From NCBI GenBank assembly GCA_947457925.1, contig CANGYA010000002.1, positions 1 to 62,335 on the forward strand: a stretch of 62,335 nt of DNA. Reading direction: 5' to 3'. This stretch comes from Cytophagales bacterium. Lineage in GTDB: Bacteria; Bacteroidota; Bacteroidia; Cytophagales; Thermoflexibacteraceae. A program made the translations under genes and the position numbers. The notes below the pieces were generated by a model. That model did no database searches and was not told where the DNA came from. It saw only the letters and a program-made list of their open reading frames with translations. Shown here in pieces: positions 1 to 8,153 of the stretch. Each line of letters starts with the position of its first letter. Positions within the stretch are counted from its first letter, which is position 1.

Positions 1-369
1 AAAAAATCAAACCCCGTTGTTTATTTTGAAATCCCAGTAACTGACATTGACAGAGCAATAAAGTTTTACAAGGCTGTATTCCACTTTGACTTTGACAAAG
101 AAACTATTGACAATAATGAAATGGCGTTGTTCCCTTTTGCTGATGAATACTCAGGAATTTCAGGAGCATTAGCAAAAGGAGAAATTTACAAGCCGACAAA
201 AGACGGAGTAGTTATTTATTTCAAGACAGAAAATATTGATGAAACACTTAGATTGGCTATATCAAATGGTGGACAAATTTTATATCCTAAAACAGACAAT
301 GGAATTGGACTTGTTGCTGAATTTGAAGACACAGAAGGAAACAGAATTGCATTATATCAAACTAAATAA
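1..369 (+). CDS. VOC-family (glyoxalase/bleomycin-resistance fold) protein, 5' truncated by window edge
   Basis: The reading frame is open from base 1, so the gene begins before the window; an internal ATG at 121 is not the real start. The N-terminal part reads PVVYFEIPVTDIDRAIKFYK, the usual first strand and helix of a VOC domain, and the end (GLVAEFEDTEGNRIALYQ) is the usual closing strand with the metal-ligand-type Glu. Total visible length is about 122 aa, close to a complete single-domain VOC protein, so only a few residues are missing. The substrate cannot be told; many such genes are uncharacterised or give small-molecule resistance. An HD-domain gene follows 24 bp downstream on the same strand, suggesting co-transcription. 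Confidence 0.85.
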   Translation, partial: KKSNPVVYFEIPVTDIDRAIKFYKAVFHFDFDKETIDNNEMALFPFADEYSGISGALAKGEIYKPTKDGVVIYFKTENIDETLRLAISNGGQILYPKTDNGIGLVAEFEDTEGNRIALYQTK

Positions 370-393
370 TGACGACAGAAAAGACAAAATAGA

Positions 394-978
394 ATGAAAA
401 TAATACCAGATACACCAATTATCAGCGAAGCCTTACAAATCGTAAAAGCCGCTTTAAGTGATAATATTTTCAACCATTCGATGAGAACATATCTCTACGG
501 ATATGAATTTGCCAAAAAACGTAAAAGTGTATTCTCAGAAGAAGAACTTCTGTTAGTTGCTTTGTTTCACGATATTGGTTTTTATTCACCCTATCAAATT
601 AAAGGAAAACCATTCCAAATCGGAAGTTCTAACGCACTAAAAGAGTATTTATTAGTGCATAAAAAAATACAGCCAGCAAGAATTAATGCGATGATGGAAG
701 CCATTGATTATCATTTTCAATTTAAGCCAAGATGGGATAAAGGCGAAATAGCTGGACTACTTCAGGTAGGGGCACATATCGATGTGATGGGAACAAAAGC
801 AAAATCAATAGAAAAAGAAAAGAGAAATCAAATTCTAAGAGATTATCCTAAAAATTATTTTTTCTTAGAGTTCAATACTTGTTTAATTAAAACTTTTACA
901 AACTTTGATACTATCAAAGGACTTTTTTATCCTGAAAATTGTTGTGGAAAAACTCATTATTTAAACCTTAATTTATAA
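394..978 (+). CDS. HD-domain phosphohydrolase-like protein
   Basis: This is a 194-aa soluble protein. It carries an HD-superfamily pattern: an NHSMRTY helix with the first His, then FHDIGFY with the paired His-Asp, then DYHF and HIDVMG in the later helices. The NHS-RTY...HD layout resembles the small cyanamide-hydratase-like HD group, but the substrate cannot be deduced. It lies between the VOC gene (24 bp upstream) and a small membrane protein (4 bp downstream), so the three are probably one transcript. The last 20 residues, containing Cys-Cys, are outside the recognisable domain. Confidence 0.75.
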   Translation: MKIIPDTPIISEALQIVKAALSDNIFNHSMRTYLYGYEFAKKRKSVFSEEELLLVALFHDIGFYSPYQIKGKPFQIGSSNALKEYLLVHKKIQPARINAMMEAIDYHFQFKPRWDKGEIAGLLQVGAHIDVMGTKAKSIEKEKRNQILRDYPKNYFFLEFNTCLIKTFTNFDTIKGLFYPENCCGKTHYLNLNL

Positions 979-982
979 TTAT

Positions 983-1363
983 ATGGAACTATTATTTAGA
1001 ATTATTCTATTTGTTGCAGGGGTTATTAACCTCCTTCCTTCATTATTAGCATTTCTTCCTGAGAAGATAGCCAAATCCTATGGGATTGAAATACCTAACC
1101 CAAATTATGAATTACTACTAAGACATCGGGCAATTCTTTTTGGAATAATTGGTGGACTTATGATTTATTCTGCAATAGTTAAAAAACACTACGAACTTTC
1201 AACTATTGCTGGATTAGTTAGTATGACATCATTTATTATACTTTACTTCTTAATCGGCAACGATATTAATTCGGAGCTTAAAAAAGTAATGATGATTGAC
1301 GTTGTTGCGACAGTAATTCTTTGCGTTGGATTTATTTTATTTTTGCTTAAATCAAAAACATAA
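983..1363 (+). CDS. Small four-helix integral membrane protein, unknown function
   Basis: A 126-aa protein with four predicted membrane segments, roughly at residues 3-25, 48-66, 72-92 and 102-122. Between the first two is a short polar stretch with conserved-looking LLRHRAILFG. Similar small membrane proteins are common in Bacteroidota and are sometimes misannotated as phosphopantetheine adenylyltransferase; I see no nucleotidyltransferase motif here. The start is 4 bp after the stop of the HD gene, indicating translational coupling. Function unknown. Confidence 0.7.
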   Translation: MELLFRIILFVAGVINLLPSLLAFLPEKIAKSYGIEIPNPNYELLLRHRAILFGIIGGLMIYSAIVKKHYELSTIAGLVSMTSFIILYFLIGNDINSELKKVMMIDVVATVILCVGFILFLLKSKT

Positions 1364-1547
1364 AACAATGAATTAATTAAACAGAATAATAATCAAGTAT
1401 TTAATAACAAAGTATATCATAGTTGTTCCCTTCGCAAATATATACATTATTCACAATTATAAAAATAGTGTTTGACGAGTAAAAAACCGAAGTTTTTGAA
1501 ACTCAGTTGGCGGTTTTTGAAACCAGAAGCAAGCCTAAGTTTTTGAT

Positions 1548-1576
1548 AAAAGCAAGTCAAAATAGGACTTGCTTTT
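1548..1576 (+). terminator. Rho-independent terminator-like hairpin after the three-gene unit
   Basis: Perfect 11-bp arms AAAAGCAAGTC (1548-1558) and GACTTGCTTTT (1566-1576) with a 7-nt loop, followed by a T-rich tract. It sits about 185 bp after the membrane-protein stop and just before the Rpn nuclease gene. Confidence 0.6.
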
Positions 1577-1586
1577 TGTTTTTTCG

Positions 1587-1594
1587 TATCTTTG
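1587..1594 (+). promoter_or_regulatory. Possible Bacteroidota -7 element for the Rpn gene
   Basis: TATCTTTG matches TAnnTTTG exactly and lies 28 bp before the ATG at 1623. The nearest upstream TTG (1569-1571) leaves only 15 nt, shorter than the usual spacing, so this is a weak call. Confidence 0.35.
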
Positions 1595-1622
1595 CGATAG
1601 ATTTTTTTAATAACGAAAAATT

Positions 1623-2504
1623 ATGAGCAAAAAACTAATTCGTTTTGATTGGGCAGTCAAGAAATTACTTCGCAACAAAGCTAACTTTGTAGTGCTGGAA
1701 GGTTTTTTGTCTGAACTTCTATTTGATACAATTAAAATAGAGAGAATTTTAGAAAGCGAAGGAAATCAAGAAACAGATGATGACAAGTATAACCGAGTGG
1801 ATATTTTAACCCAAAACTCTAAAAATGAGTTAGTTATCATAGAAATTCAGAACACTTATGAAATAGACTACTTTCACAGAATGGCTTATGGAACTTCCAA
1901 AGCCTTAGCAGAACATTTAAGTTTAGGGCAGGCTTATTCGCAAATCAAAAAAGTAATTTCTATCAATGTCGTTTATTTTGATTTAGGGCAAGGTAAAGAT
2001 TATGTTTACAAAGGTAAAACAAACTTTGAAGGCTTACACGAAAAAGATATCTTACAACTTTCAATACAGCAGAAACAAACTTTTGCTAAACAAAATGTGT
2101 CAGATATTTTCCCCGAATACTACATTATCAAAGTCAATCAATTTAACGACATTGCAAAAGATACGTTGGACGAATGGATTTACTTTTTGAAAAACAGCGA
2201 AGTCAAAGACGAATTTAAAGCAAAAGGCTTGGTGGAGGCGAAAGAAGTTTTAGACATTATGCGTTTGGATAAAGAACAACAGTATGGTTACAATCGTTAT
2301 TTAGATTATTTGCACGTCAAAGCAAGTGAAGCACTTTCCTTACAAATTGAGGCAGAGGAAAAAGTAAGGAAAGACGAAAATCATAAAAAAGCAGTTGAAA
2401 TGGCTAAAATTATGTTAGTAAATAATGAGCCTAACGAAAAAATTATGCTATATACAGGCTTAACCGTTGAACAAATAGAGCAACTGCGTAGCGAAACAGA
2501 ATAA
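1623..2504 (+). CDS. Rpn-family recombination-promoting nuclease / PD-(D/E)XK transposase-like protein
   Basis: 293-aa protein of the family annotated as Rpn nuclease or PD-(D/E)XK nuclease family transposase. The N-terminal FDWAVKKLLRNK, the core NRVDILTQNSKNELVIIEIQNTYEIDYFHRM (Asp then E-x-Q replacing E-x-K, as is common in this family) and the YSQIKKVISINVVYFDLG strand fit the PDDEXK fold. The C-terminal third is charged and helical and ends in a short MLVNNEPNEKI...TGLTVEQIEQLR segment typical of the group. Related proteins promote RecA-independent recombination and behave as selfish DNA nucleases; activity here is inferred. It has its own terminator upstream and a long palindromic structure immediately downstream, so it is a separate unit and may be mobile. 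Confidence 0.85.
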   Translation: MSKKLIRFDWAVKKLLRNKANFVVLEGFLSELLFDTIKIERILESEGNQETDDDKYNRVDILTQNSKNELVIIEIQNTYEIDYFHRMAYGTSKALAEHLSLGQAYSQIKKVISINVVYFDLGQGKDYVYKGKTNFEGLHEKDILQLSIQQKQTFAKQNVSDIFPEYYIIKVNQFNDIAKDTLDEWIYFLKNSEVKDEFKAKGLVEAKEVLDIMRLDKEQQYGYNRYLDYLHVKASEALSLQIEAEEKVRKDENHKKAVEMAKIMLVNNEPNEKIMLYTGLTVEQIEQLRSETE

Positions 2505-2510
2505 AACTGT

Positions 2511-2642
2511 GCCTAACATTATGTTTGCGAAAAGGCGGGCTAATGTGCTAATTTGAAACTTTTGTACTTTCTATAAACTTTGTGCGTAGGGCAAGGGAAG
2601 TGCTATTAAACCCCGCCCTTCGCAAACATTTTTCCGTTGAAC
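2511..2642 (+). repeat. Long imperfect stem with attC-like ends
   Basis: Starts with GCCTAAC (2511-2517, fits RYYYAAC) and ends with GTTGAAC (2636-2642, fits GTTRRRY). Inside are perfect 11-bp arms ATGTTTGCGAA (2521-2531) and TTCGCAAACAT (2619-2629), then GGCGGG (2534-2539) pairing with CCCGCC (2612-2617). The 132-bp span is within the size range of integron attC sites. No integrase is present and the terminal heptamers pair imperfectly with each other, so an ordinary palindromic repeat is also possible. Confidence 0.4.
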
Positions 2643-2669
2643 AAAATGCGAGGCTATGCCTTGCTCGTT

Positions 2670-2703
2670 GGTCTTAGAGTTAGTGTCAGCGTACTCTAAG
2701 ACC
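2670..2703 (+). terminator. Hairpin with 11-bp perfect arms followed by T tract
   Basis: GGTCTTAGAGT (2670-2680) pairs with ACTCTAAGACC (2693-2703), followed by TTTTTCTT. A second small hairpin, GCAAATCT/AGATTTGC, follows at 2713-2730. It could terminate the Rpn transcript. Confidence 0.5.
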
Positions 2704-2805
2704 TTTTTCTTAGCAAATCTCCAGATTTGCGGTTATATTTCATGTTGTACTAACTCAGCACAAAAGGCAAGTATTACAAGGAGTTTTAAACTTAAACCCC
2801 ATTAT

Positions 2806-2848
2806 AAATAAAACAACCTACACTTTATGAGTGTAGGTTGTTTTATTT
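2806..2848. terminator. Bidirectional terminator between convergent genes
   Basis: Perfect 19-bp arms (2806-2824 and 2830-2848) with a 5-nt TTATG loop. The arms begin with AAATAAAA and end with TTTTATTT, giving a U tract in both directions. It lies between the plus-strand Rpn unit and the minus-strand HisA gene. Confidence 0.85.
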
Positions 2849-2866
2849 GAATTTTATTAGCCAAAA

Positions 2867-3604
2867 TTAACCATTTTGGTTTTGGGCAATGTACTGTTCT
2901 ATTTCTTTCAAAGAAACATAGCCATCATAATAGGCTTTGCCCACAATAACGCCATATACTCCCATGTCATTCAACCGTTTGATGTCGTCCATAGAACTCA
3001 CACCACCACTTGCAAATAGTTTGACATTAGGGAAAATACTAATTATTTTTTTGTATAAATCAAAGTTTGGCGACTGCAAAGCCCCATCTTTTGAAATATC
3101 TGCACACTTCAAATACATAATACTACGGTCTGCATAATATTCTATGTGTTCCATCAAATCTATTTGCGTGTTTTTTAACCTACCACTTACAGCTACTTTG
3201 CCATTGAGTACGTCTGCACTTAAAATAATTTTTGACCGACCATAAGAAACTATCCAAGAAGAGAACAATTCTCGGTTGGTGGCAGCTACACTACCTACAG
3301 TAACCATTTTGGCACCATATTCAAAGGCTTTGCTCACATCTCCAAAAGACTGTATGCCTCCGCCAAAATCTACGTTGAGTTGCGTATGCCCTGCAATAAG
3401 TTGCAAGGTAGGGTAATTGATGACGGTACGGCTTTTTGCACCGTCTAAGTCAATAATATGTAAACGGCGGATACCATGCTCCTCGAAACGCATAGCTATT
3501 TCCAAAGGAGTTTCTTTATAAACGGTTTTGCTGTTGTAATCTCCCTTGATGAGTCTTACACATTTGCCTTCTAAAATAGACAAGGAAGGGATAATTTCTA
3601 TCAT
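2867..3604 (-). CDS. hisA: HisA-type phosphoribosylformimino-AICAR-P isomerase (ProFAR isomerase)
   Basis: A 245-aa (beta/alpha)8 protein of the HisA/HisF family, which in histidine synthesis converts ProFAR to PRFAR. The start chosen is ATG at 3604 (MIEIIPSLSILEGKCVRL); an upstream in-frame TTG would add 14 atypical residues. Family motifs are present: EGKCVRLIKGDY, HIIDLDGAK, VDFGGGIQ, ILSADVLNGKVAVSGR (with the second catalytic Asp), DISKDG, ASGGVSS and GVIVGKAYYDG. The first catalytic Asp of the PA(I/L)D signature is Ser here (PSLSI), which is odd. No other his genes are in the window, so the gene stands apart from a histidine operon. Flanked by strong hairpins on both sides. Confidence 0.85.
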   Translation of the reverse strand: MIEIIPSLSILEGKCVRLIKGDYNSKTVYKETPLEIAMRFEEHGIRRLHIIDLDGAKSRTVINYPTLQLIAGHTQLNVDFGGGIQSFGDVSKAFEYGAKMVTVGSVAATNRELFSSWIVSYGRSKIILSADVLNGKVAVSGRLKNTQIDLMEHIEYYADRSIMYLKCADISKDGALQSPNFDLYKKIISIFPNVKLFASGGVSSMDDIKRLNDMGVYGVIVGKAYYDGYVSLKEIEQYIAQNQNG

Positions 3605-3780
3605 AGTTGTTGATTTGTGTGTTAAATAATAAATTAGGTAATCCAATATACTATTTTAGTATCGTAAGTCAAAGGTTTTAACTACTTTTATCTTGTTAAA
3701 TGCCTTTGTAAGATTGTTACTACAAACATAACACTGCCAAACGATAATCATGACTTTCTATCGTAAAACTTTTTAAATAA

Positions 3781-3819
3781 AGCAACTCATAAGTTTTAAA
3801 CAAAAACTTATGAGTTGCT
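3781..3819. terminator. Strong hairpin, 17-bp perfect arms
   Basis: Arms 3781-3797 (AGCAACTCATAAGTTTT) and 3803-3819 with a 5-nt loop. No long T tract on either side. It lies between two minus-strand genes (permease upstream, hisA downstream) and may terminate the permease transcript together with the next hairpin. Confidence 0.5.
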
Positions 3820-3856
3820 TGGTATGAATAATATATAAGGTAATTTTTGTGTTGGT

Positions 3857-3940
3857 AAATGTACCGTACTCTTTAGGGTGCAAGGTCAAGTTGTTAAAAA
3901 TTATATTTTAACCTTGCCCCCTAAAGAGTACGGTACATTT
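3857..3940. repeat. 84-bp palindromic element with 22-bp perfect arms
   Basis: Outer arms 3857-3878 and 3919-3940 are perfect inverted repeats (core GTACCGTACTCTTTAGGG). After 1-2 unpaired bases a second stem follows, GCAAGGT (3880-3886) with ACCTTGC (3911-3917). The right end is 21 bp from the permease stop, so it could act as a terminator or 3' stabiliser. No second copy was seen in the window. Confidence 0.7.
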
Positions 3941-3961
3941 GATAAGTACGCAAAAACGATG

Positions 3962-5212
3962 TTACTTAGAACGAATAGCCTCTACGGGGTCTAAATTGGC
4001 AGCAGAAATAGCTGGCATGATACCCGACAAAATGCCTATCAGCGTAGAAATCAGCAAGCCTTTGCCAATGTGCGACATATTTATCACAATCTCAAAACTG
4101 TCTGTTGATAAGAACGTAAGCATAGACACCAACAGCAAACCTGCCACCCCACCAATGCCACTTAAAAAGATAGCCTCAAACAAAAATTGAAACAAAATGA
4201 AGTAGTTTTTTGCTCCTAAAGATTTTTGAATGCCAATCAAATTAGTTCTTTCTTTGACAGACACAAACATAATATTGGCAATACCGAAACCTCCCACCAA
4301 TAAAGAAAAGAAACTAATGAACCAACCGGCTTTGGTCAAAATACCAATCAAATTATCTATAAAATTTGACAACATTTCGGGACGGTTCAACGAAAAATTG
4401 TCTTCTTGGAGTGGTTTTAGTCCTCTTACGCCTCGCATACTTTCTCGTAAATCTGCCTCCAATAACTCCAGCCCTGCATCTGCACTTGGGTCGCCTTTTA
4501 CCGCAATCGTGGGGTTGAGTCTTCTTTTGTTGCTAAATACTTTGATGAAATAGTTGTAAGGCGTGATACAAAGATTGTCTGAACTTGGCGTATCCAATAG
4601 ACTTGCCCCTTGTTTTTTCATAACGGCAATGATACGCACTACTTTATTCTTAATTTTTATTTCTTTGCCAATGGGGTTTTCAGTACCGAACAAGTCTTCT
4701 GCCAATACAGCACCAATAAGGGCTACATTAGCTCCACCTTCACACTCTTGCATAGAGAAATAACGACCTGTTTCTATTCGCACATCAGACACTTTGTCGT
4801 GGTAGTAAGACACGCCAATCACACTGATACCACTTACACTGCTGTTGCCGTGCTTGGCAGTAAGGTTGCCACGCACTGCCGAAATAGACAGGGCGGTAGA
4901 GGCGGTTAGGCGTTTTTCTAAGGCTTTGTACTCGTCATATTTTGGGGTAGGACGGTTCACGTATTTCCACCAGGGGTAGTCATCTACAAAAAGCCAAGGC
5001 CATTTGGCTACATAAATGACATCACTGCCCAAGAAGTTAAAACTGGCTTTGATACTTTTTTCTAATGTATCGACCATCGCCAATACGCCAATGATAGCGA
5101 AAATACCCACCGTAACCCCCAACAAAGAGAGGATAGTACGCAAGATATTTTCCCGCAATGCTCCTAATGCAAATAGGAGGCTTTCATAAATAAGTCTGAG
5201 AGTGAGTAGCAT
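3962..5212 (-). CDS. ABC transporter permease, MacB/FtsX type
   Basis: About 416 aa with the MacB layout: an N-terminal membrane helix (LSLLGVTVGIFAIIGVLAMVDTLEK), a large periplasmic MacB-PCD domain (about residues 50-280, containing GSDVIYVAKWPW and the VRIETGRYFSMQECEGG and VALIGAVLAEDLFG signatures), then three C-terminal helices of the FtsX domain with the SVKERTNLIGIQKSLGAK loop and a final PVEAIRSK. The ATG at 5212 is preferred to a GTG at 5236, since MLLTLRLIYESL matches family N-termini. No ATP-binding subunit or adaptor lies next to it, so its partner is elsewhere. Such permeases act in mechanotransmission-driven export of lipoproteins, peptides or drugs; the substrate here is unknown. 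Confidence 0.88.
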   Translation of the reverse strand: MLLTLRLIYESLLFALGALRENILRTILSLLGVTVGIFAIIGVLAMVDTLEKSIKASFNFLGSDVIYVAKWPWLFVDDYPWWKYVNRPTPKYDEYKALEKRLTASTALSISAVRGNLTAKHGNSSVSGISVIGVSYYHDKVSDVRIETGRYFSMQECEGGANVALIGAVLAEDLFGTENPIGKEIKIKNKVVRIIAVMKKQGASLLDTPSSDNLCITPYNYFIKVFSNKRRLNPTIAVKGDPSADAGLELLEADLRESMRGVRGLKPLQEDNFSLNRPEMLSNFIDNLIGILTKAGWFISFFSLLVGGFGIANIMFVSVKERTNLIGIQKSLGAKNYFILFQFLFEAIFLSGIGGVAGLLLVSMLTFLSTDSFEIVINMSHIGKGLLISTLIGILSGIMPAISAANLDPVEAIRSK

Positions 5213-5428
5213 AAAGATTTTTGAGTTAGCAGGCACAATTTCGTATTTTTTTCTTGAAAATAGGAATCTTTGAAAACAAAATAGCTAAAAGATTTGATTC
5301 TACTATGATTTGTACGGAGAAGTTGTTTAGGATTGTAAAAGATTTCCAATCAAAGGGGTATTTTAGGTGTACAATCCAAAAAAATTTTTATGGAAATCTT
5401 AAGCAAAGGTAGTATTTGTAAGTATATT

Positions 5429-5510
5429 AGAGTTTATGAATAATTTTTTGTTATAGCCCCACACAACCCTTCTCACAGGGAGGGGTGAAAAGTAGTTATT
5501 CATAAACTCT
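5429..5510. repeat. Palindromic element, shell AGAGTTTATGAATAA with GC-rich core (copy 1)
   Basis: Perfect 15-bp terminal inverted repeats AGAGTTTATGAATAA (5429-5443) and TTATTCATAAACTCT (5496-5510). The core is an imperfect palindrome of type AGCCCCACAC...GGGAGGGG. Other shell copies are at 44577-44685, 46734-46809 and 49506-49590. Confidence 0.75.
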
Positions 5511-5826
5511 ATTTTACCATACCTATAAGTAGGGAGTTTTGGCAAAACCCTCAATAATGATGGGGACACCTAGTCTTTACGATTGAGATTGTTTCAGCAA
5601 TTCTCTATCGGTTAAAAATAGGCGTACAGTCTCAACGGCGAACTGTGGCTTTTTTTACCCATAAAAGCCATTTTTAGCTCCAAAAGTATTGCTTGGCAAG
5701 TGGGTTTATTATCATTTTCGTGAGTAGGTGAAGAATGGCTAAATTTACTACTTTTATAATTTATGGTCATTTTTATACGAAGAATGGTCAGAAAAACTAA
5801 ATCCTAAACAACTTCTACATTAGATG
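5511..5826. other. Intergenic stretch without a recognisable gene
   Basis: No credible ORF on either strand. It holds GGGGACACCTAGTCT (5562-5576), which recurs with one difference at 46240-46254 inside another repeat. The rest is AT-rich and I see nothing else I can name. Confidence 0.6.
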
Positions 5827-5927
5827 TTATTAAGGTTTTGTAACATAGACTTTAGTCTGTGTAGTAGTTATTTGATTACCAATATATTACAGGCAAAGAA
5901 TAAAGTCTATGCTACAAACTTTAATAA
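5827..5927. repeat. Palindromic element with GACTTTAGTC-type core, divergent copy
   Basis: Outer TTATTAA (5827-5833) and TTAATAA (5921-5927), inner TAACATAGACTTTA (5841-5854) with TAAAGTCTATGCTA (5901-5914). It belongs with the elements at 20454-20518, 44577-44685 (core) and 46222-46300. It occupies the leader of the DUF2490 gene. Confidence 0.6.
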
Positions 5928-5965
5928 CTTCTATTATTCTTTAACATATTTCTTATTTATAGCTT

Positions 5966-6715
5966 ATGTTTCAAATAAATTTACGACCATCTTTTATACA
6001 CCTTTTAGTTAGTATTATACAGTTGTATTGTTGGGTAGGTCATTCGGCTTTAGCACAAAACCCTGACGAGGTAGGTAGTTGGAGTGTATTTAATACCAAA
6101 CTTAATTTTAATAGCAAATGGTCGGTATTTGGAGAAGGACAATTAAGAAGCTTAGGGTTTTATAATCAGTTTCATTATTACGAATACAAAGGAGGATTTA
6201 ATTACAAACTTAATAAGAGTTTTTCTTTTTCTGTGGGATTAGGTCATTACAACACTTATCAAGCAGGGGGAAGTTTTGTTACACCCAAACAGAATGACGA
6301 GTTGAGAAGTTGGGTACAAATAACAATGCAACAGTTTTTAGAAATCATCAAGTTTGAGCATAGGTATCGTATTGAACAACGCTGGCAAAGTAAAGGGTAT
6401 AGGAATAGGTTTCGTTATAGATTTAATGTAGCTGTTCCATTAAATAGTAAGGAGTTAAAAACGAAAACTATTTATACGATGACGTGGTTAGAGGTTTTTG
6501 GTACAGACATTCCGCCCTATTTTGAGAGGCTGCGTTTTTTTACAGGTATAGGCTATGATGTATCTCCTACGGTATCCTTACAAACTGGTTGGCTGCGTCA
6601 ATTTGACTACAAGGTAGTAGATGAAATAGGTCATAATTTTTTACAGTTTTCTTTGTTGCTTGACCTACAATGGAAAAAAGAAAGTAATAAGTCTTTACCA
6701 ACTGTTATTGATTAA
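5966..6715 (+). CDS. DUF2490 domain outer-membrane-type protein
   Basis: 249 aa with an N-terminal signal peptide ending near SALAQ (residue 31). The mature part alternates hydrophobic and aromatic residues in short strands and carries the DUF2490 pattern: VGSWSVFNTKLNFNSKWSVFGEGQLRS at the start, a central FEHRYRIEQRW, then YRNRFRYRFNVAVPL and an ERLRFFTGIGYDVSPTVSLQTGWLRQF strand pair near the end. The family is thought to form small outer-membrane beta-barrels in Bacteroidota; function unknown. It stands alone, with a palindromic repeat upstream and a strong bidirectional terminator downstream. The ATG at 5966 gives a slightly long signal peptide but no better start is visible. Confidence 0.85.
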   Translation: MFQINLRPSFIHLLVSIIQLYCWVGHSALAQNPDEVGSWSVFNTKLNFNSKWSVFGEGQLRSLGFYNQFHYYEYKGGFNYKLNKSFSFSVGLGHYNTYQAGGSFVTPKQNDELRSWVQITMQQFLEIIKFEHRYRIEQRWQSKGYRNRFRYRFNVAVPLNSKELKTKTIYTMTWLEVFGTDIPPYFERLRFFTGIGYDVSPTVSLQTGWLRQFDYKVVDEIGHNFLQFSLLLDLQWKKESNKSLPTVID

Positions 6716-6763
6716 AAAGGTTGGCTTCAACACAAGATTTTGAATTTGTTTTTTTTCGCAAGC

Positions 6764-6805
6764 ATAAACGCCATTATAGCTATTCCATGCTATAATGGCG
6801 TTTAT
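6764..6805. terminator. Bidirectional terminator, 17-bp perfect arms
   Basis: ATAAACGCCATTATAGC (6764-6780) pairs with 6789-6805 across an 8-nt loop. It lies between the convergent DUF2490 gene and the repeat protein. Confidence 0.8.
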
Positions 6806-6820
6806 ACTTTTATTGATGAC

Positions 6821-8014
6821 TTACTGTTCTTTCTTAGTATAGTTAATTTTGTCGTAGTACACTGCGGTTTCGTTGCCATAAGCATCTTTGAAACGGATAT
6901 AAACAGACCTTTCTCCGTAGCCACCTTTGTCCAATTTCCACATCATAATCTCTGCGTAAGGTTGCCATGTAGCTCCGTAGAAGTCTAAACCGTTGCTTAC
7001 TAAGATTTGTGTGGCTTCTTTGGCTGCAATTTTTAGTTTTACTATTCGGTCTGGGTGTGTCGTTTGTTCTGCCCCATCGTCTATGACTATGGAACAATCT
7101 GTTGGTGGTGTGTTATCAAAAATAATTTCAGATGAAGTTACAGCCGATTCGTTTTTGGCATCATCTCTAAATTTTGCATAGATTTTAGATTTGCCTTGTT
7201 TCGTAAGTTTCCATTTTAAGTTTGTACTGTAGGGTTGCCATGTAGCTTCCGAAAAGTCTGCGTTTTCACTTACTAACATTTCCAAACCATCACGAACAAA
7301 TAATGTTAGTTGAATATTAGCATCTGTGGTAAATGTTTTGGCATTATTAATCGTTATTTTCTCATCTACTGGGGCTTGTGTATCTATCATTACGGTTGCA
7401 AAAGAAGGTTCTGCCACGTTGCCGCCTTTATCCCTAAACTTCACGTACACTTGTTTGAGTCCATCTTGTGAACCATCATTTTTTACTTCCAAATTAAACT
7501 CTACTTCGGGCTTAAATACCTCCCAACGGGCATTATAAAAATCTTTTTGGTTAGATAACATCATATAAGCTGCCCCTTCAGACTGTAATTTGAGTTTTAC
7601 AGGCTTTGTAGGATTACTAATAATTCCGTTTTCGGCTTCTATTTCTATGGCAGAATTAATGGGCGGAGTACGGTCAAGAATAATTTTATCATTGACTGCC
7701 GCACTTTCTTTGCCTTGTGCATCTTTGAATTTGGCATACACGAATTTATCACCCTCGCCATTTTCTAAAATCCATTGTGGCAAGGTGGGGACGTATTTCT
7801 GCCATGTAGCTCCTCTAAAAGTGCTATCATTGGCTATCAGCATTTGCAAAGCCCCTACAGCTTCTATTCTCAAGGCTACTGTACGAATTTTAGTGTAGGT
7901 TACATTGGCATTGATAACAATTCTTGTATTAGTAACTTTTGATTGAGCCTTTACAGAGTTGGCAACCGTTAAACCTACTATAAATAGGGAGCAAAATAAA
8001 TATTTATGATACAT
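6821..8014 (-). CDS. Secreted protein of four Ig-like repeats
   Basis: 397 aa with a signal peptide ending at VKAQ (about residue 24). The mature protein is four repeats of about 90 aa. Each has a MLxSNxxDFxxATWQPY-type strand, a hydrophobic W-L strand, then VYxKFRDxxGNES and an xIIxDxTPP linker. The last repeat ends near the C terminus with no further domain or sorting signal. The spacing and the DTxPP boundaries resemble bacterial Ig-like or fibronectin-like tandem domains, which usually serve adhesion or a structural role at the cell surface. No specific family name can be given. The gene is monocistronic, convergent to DUF2490 and downstream of a hybrid kinase. Confidence 0.75.
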   Translation of the reverse strand: MYHKYLFCSLFIVGLTVANSVKAQSKVTNTRIVINANVTYTKIRTVALRIEAVGALQMLIANDSTFRGATWQKYVPTLPQWILENGEGDKFVYAKFKDAQGKESAAVNDKIILDRTPPINSAIEIEAENGIISNPTKPVKLKLQSEGAAYMMLSNQKDFYNARWEVFKPEVEFNLEVKNDGSQDGLKQVYVKFRDKGGNVAEPSFATVMIDTQAPVDEKITINNAKTFTTDANIQLTLFVRDGLEMLVSENADFSEATWQPYSTNLKWKLTKQGKSKIYAKFRDDAKNESAVTSSEIIFDNTPPTDCSIVIDDGAEQTTHPDRIVKLKIAAKEATQILVSNGLDFYGATWQPYAEIMMWKLDKGGYGERSVYIRFKDAYGNETAVYYDKINYTKKEQ

Positions 8015-8153
8015 AAACTAAGTCGTTTTGGTGAAACAAATTTTGATTAGCAAAGAAAAGAGTGTGCCACAAGCTATATTTTTTGATTCAAAATTACTAC
8101 TACTTTTTGTTTTTGTTACTATGGCTATACTTAGTAACTCTCTACCAACATTT

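Noticed and set aside
394-1363. HD and small membrane genes as integron cassettes
   Set aside because: Only 24-bp and 4-bp gaps separate the genes and no attC-like sequence lies between them; they look like an ordinary operon.
2002-2190. Plus-strand ORF inside the Rpn gene
   Set aside because: Shadow frame of a clear nuclease gene.
3605-3646. In-frame TTG extension of hisA
   Set aside because: Adds 14 residues not seen in HisA proteins; the ATG at 3604 gives the standard start.
5824-6012. 62-aa ORF overlapping the start of the DUF2490 gene
   Set aside because: It lies within a palindromic repeat and overlaps the signal peptide region of the DUF2490 gene in another frame; no RBS, no similarity by eye.
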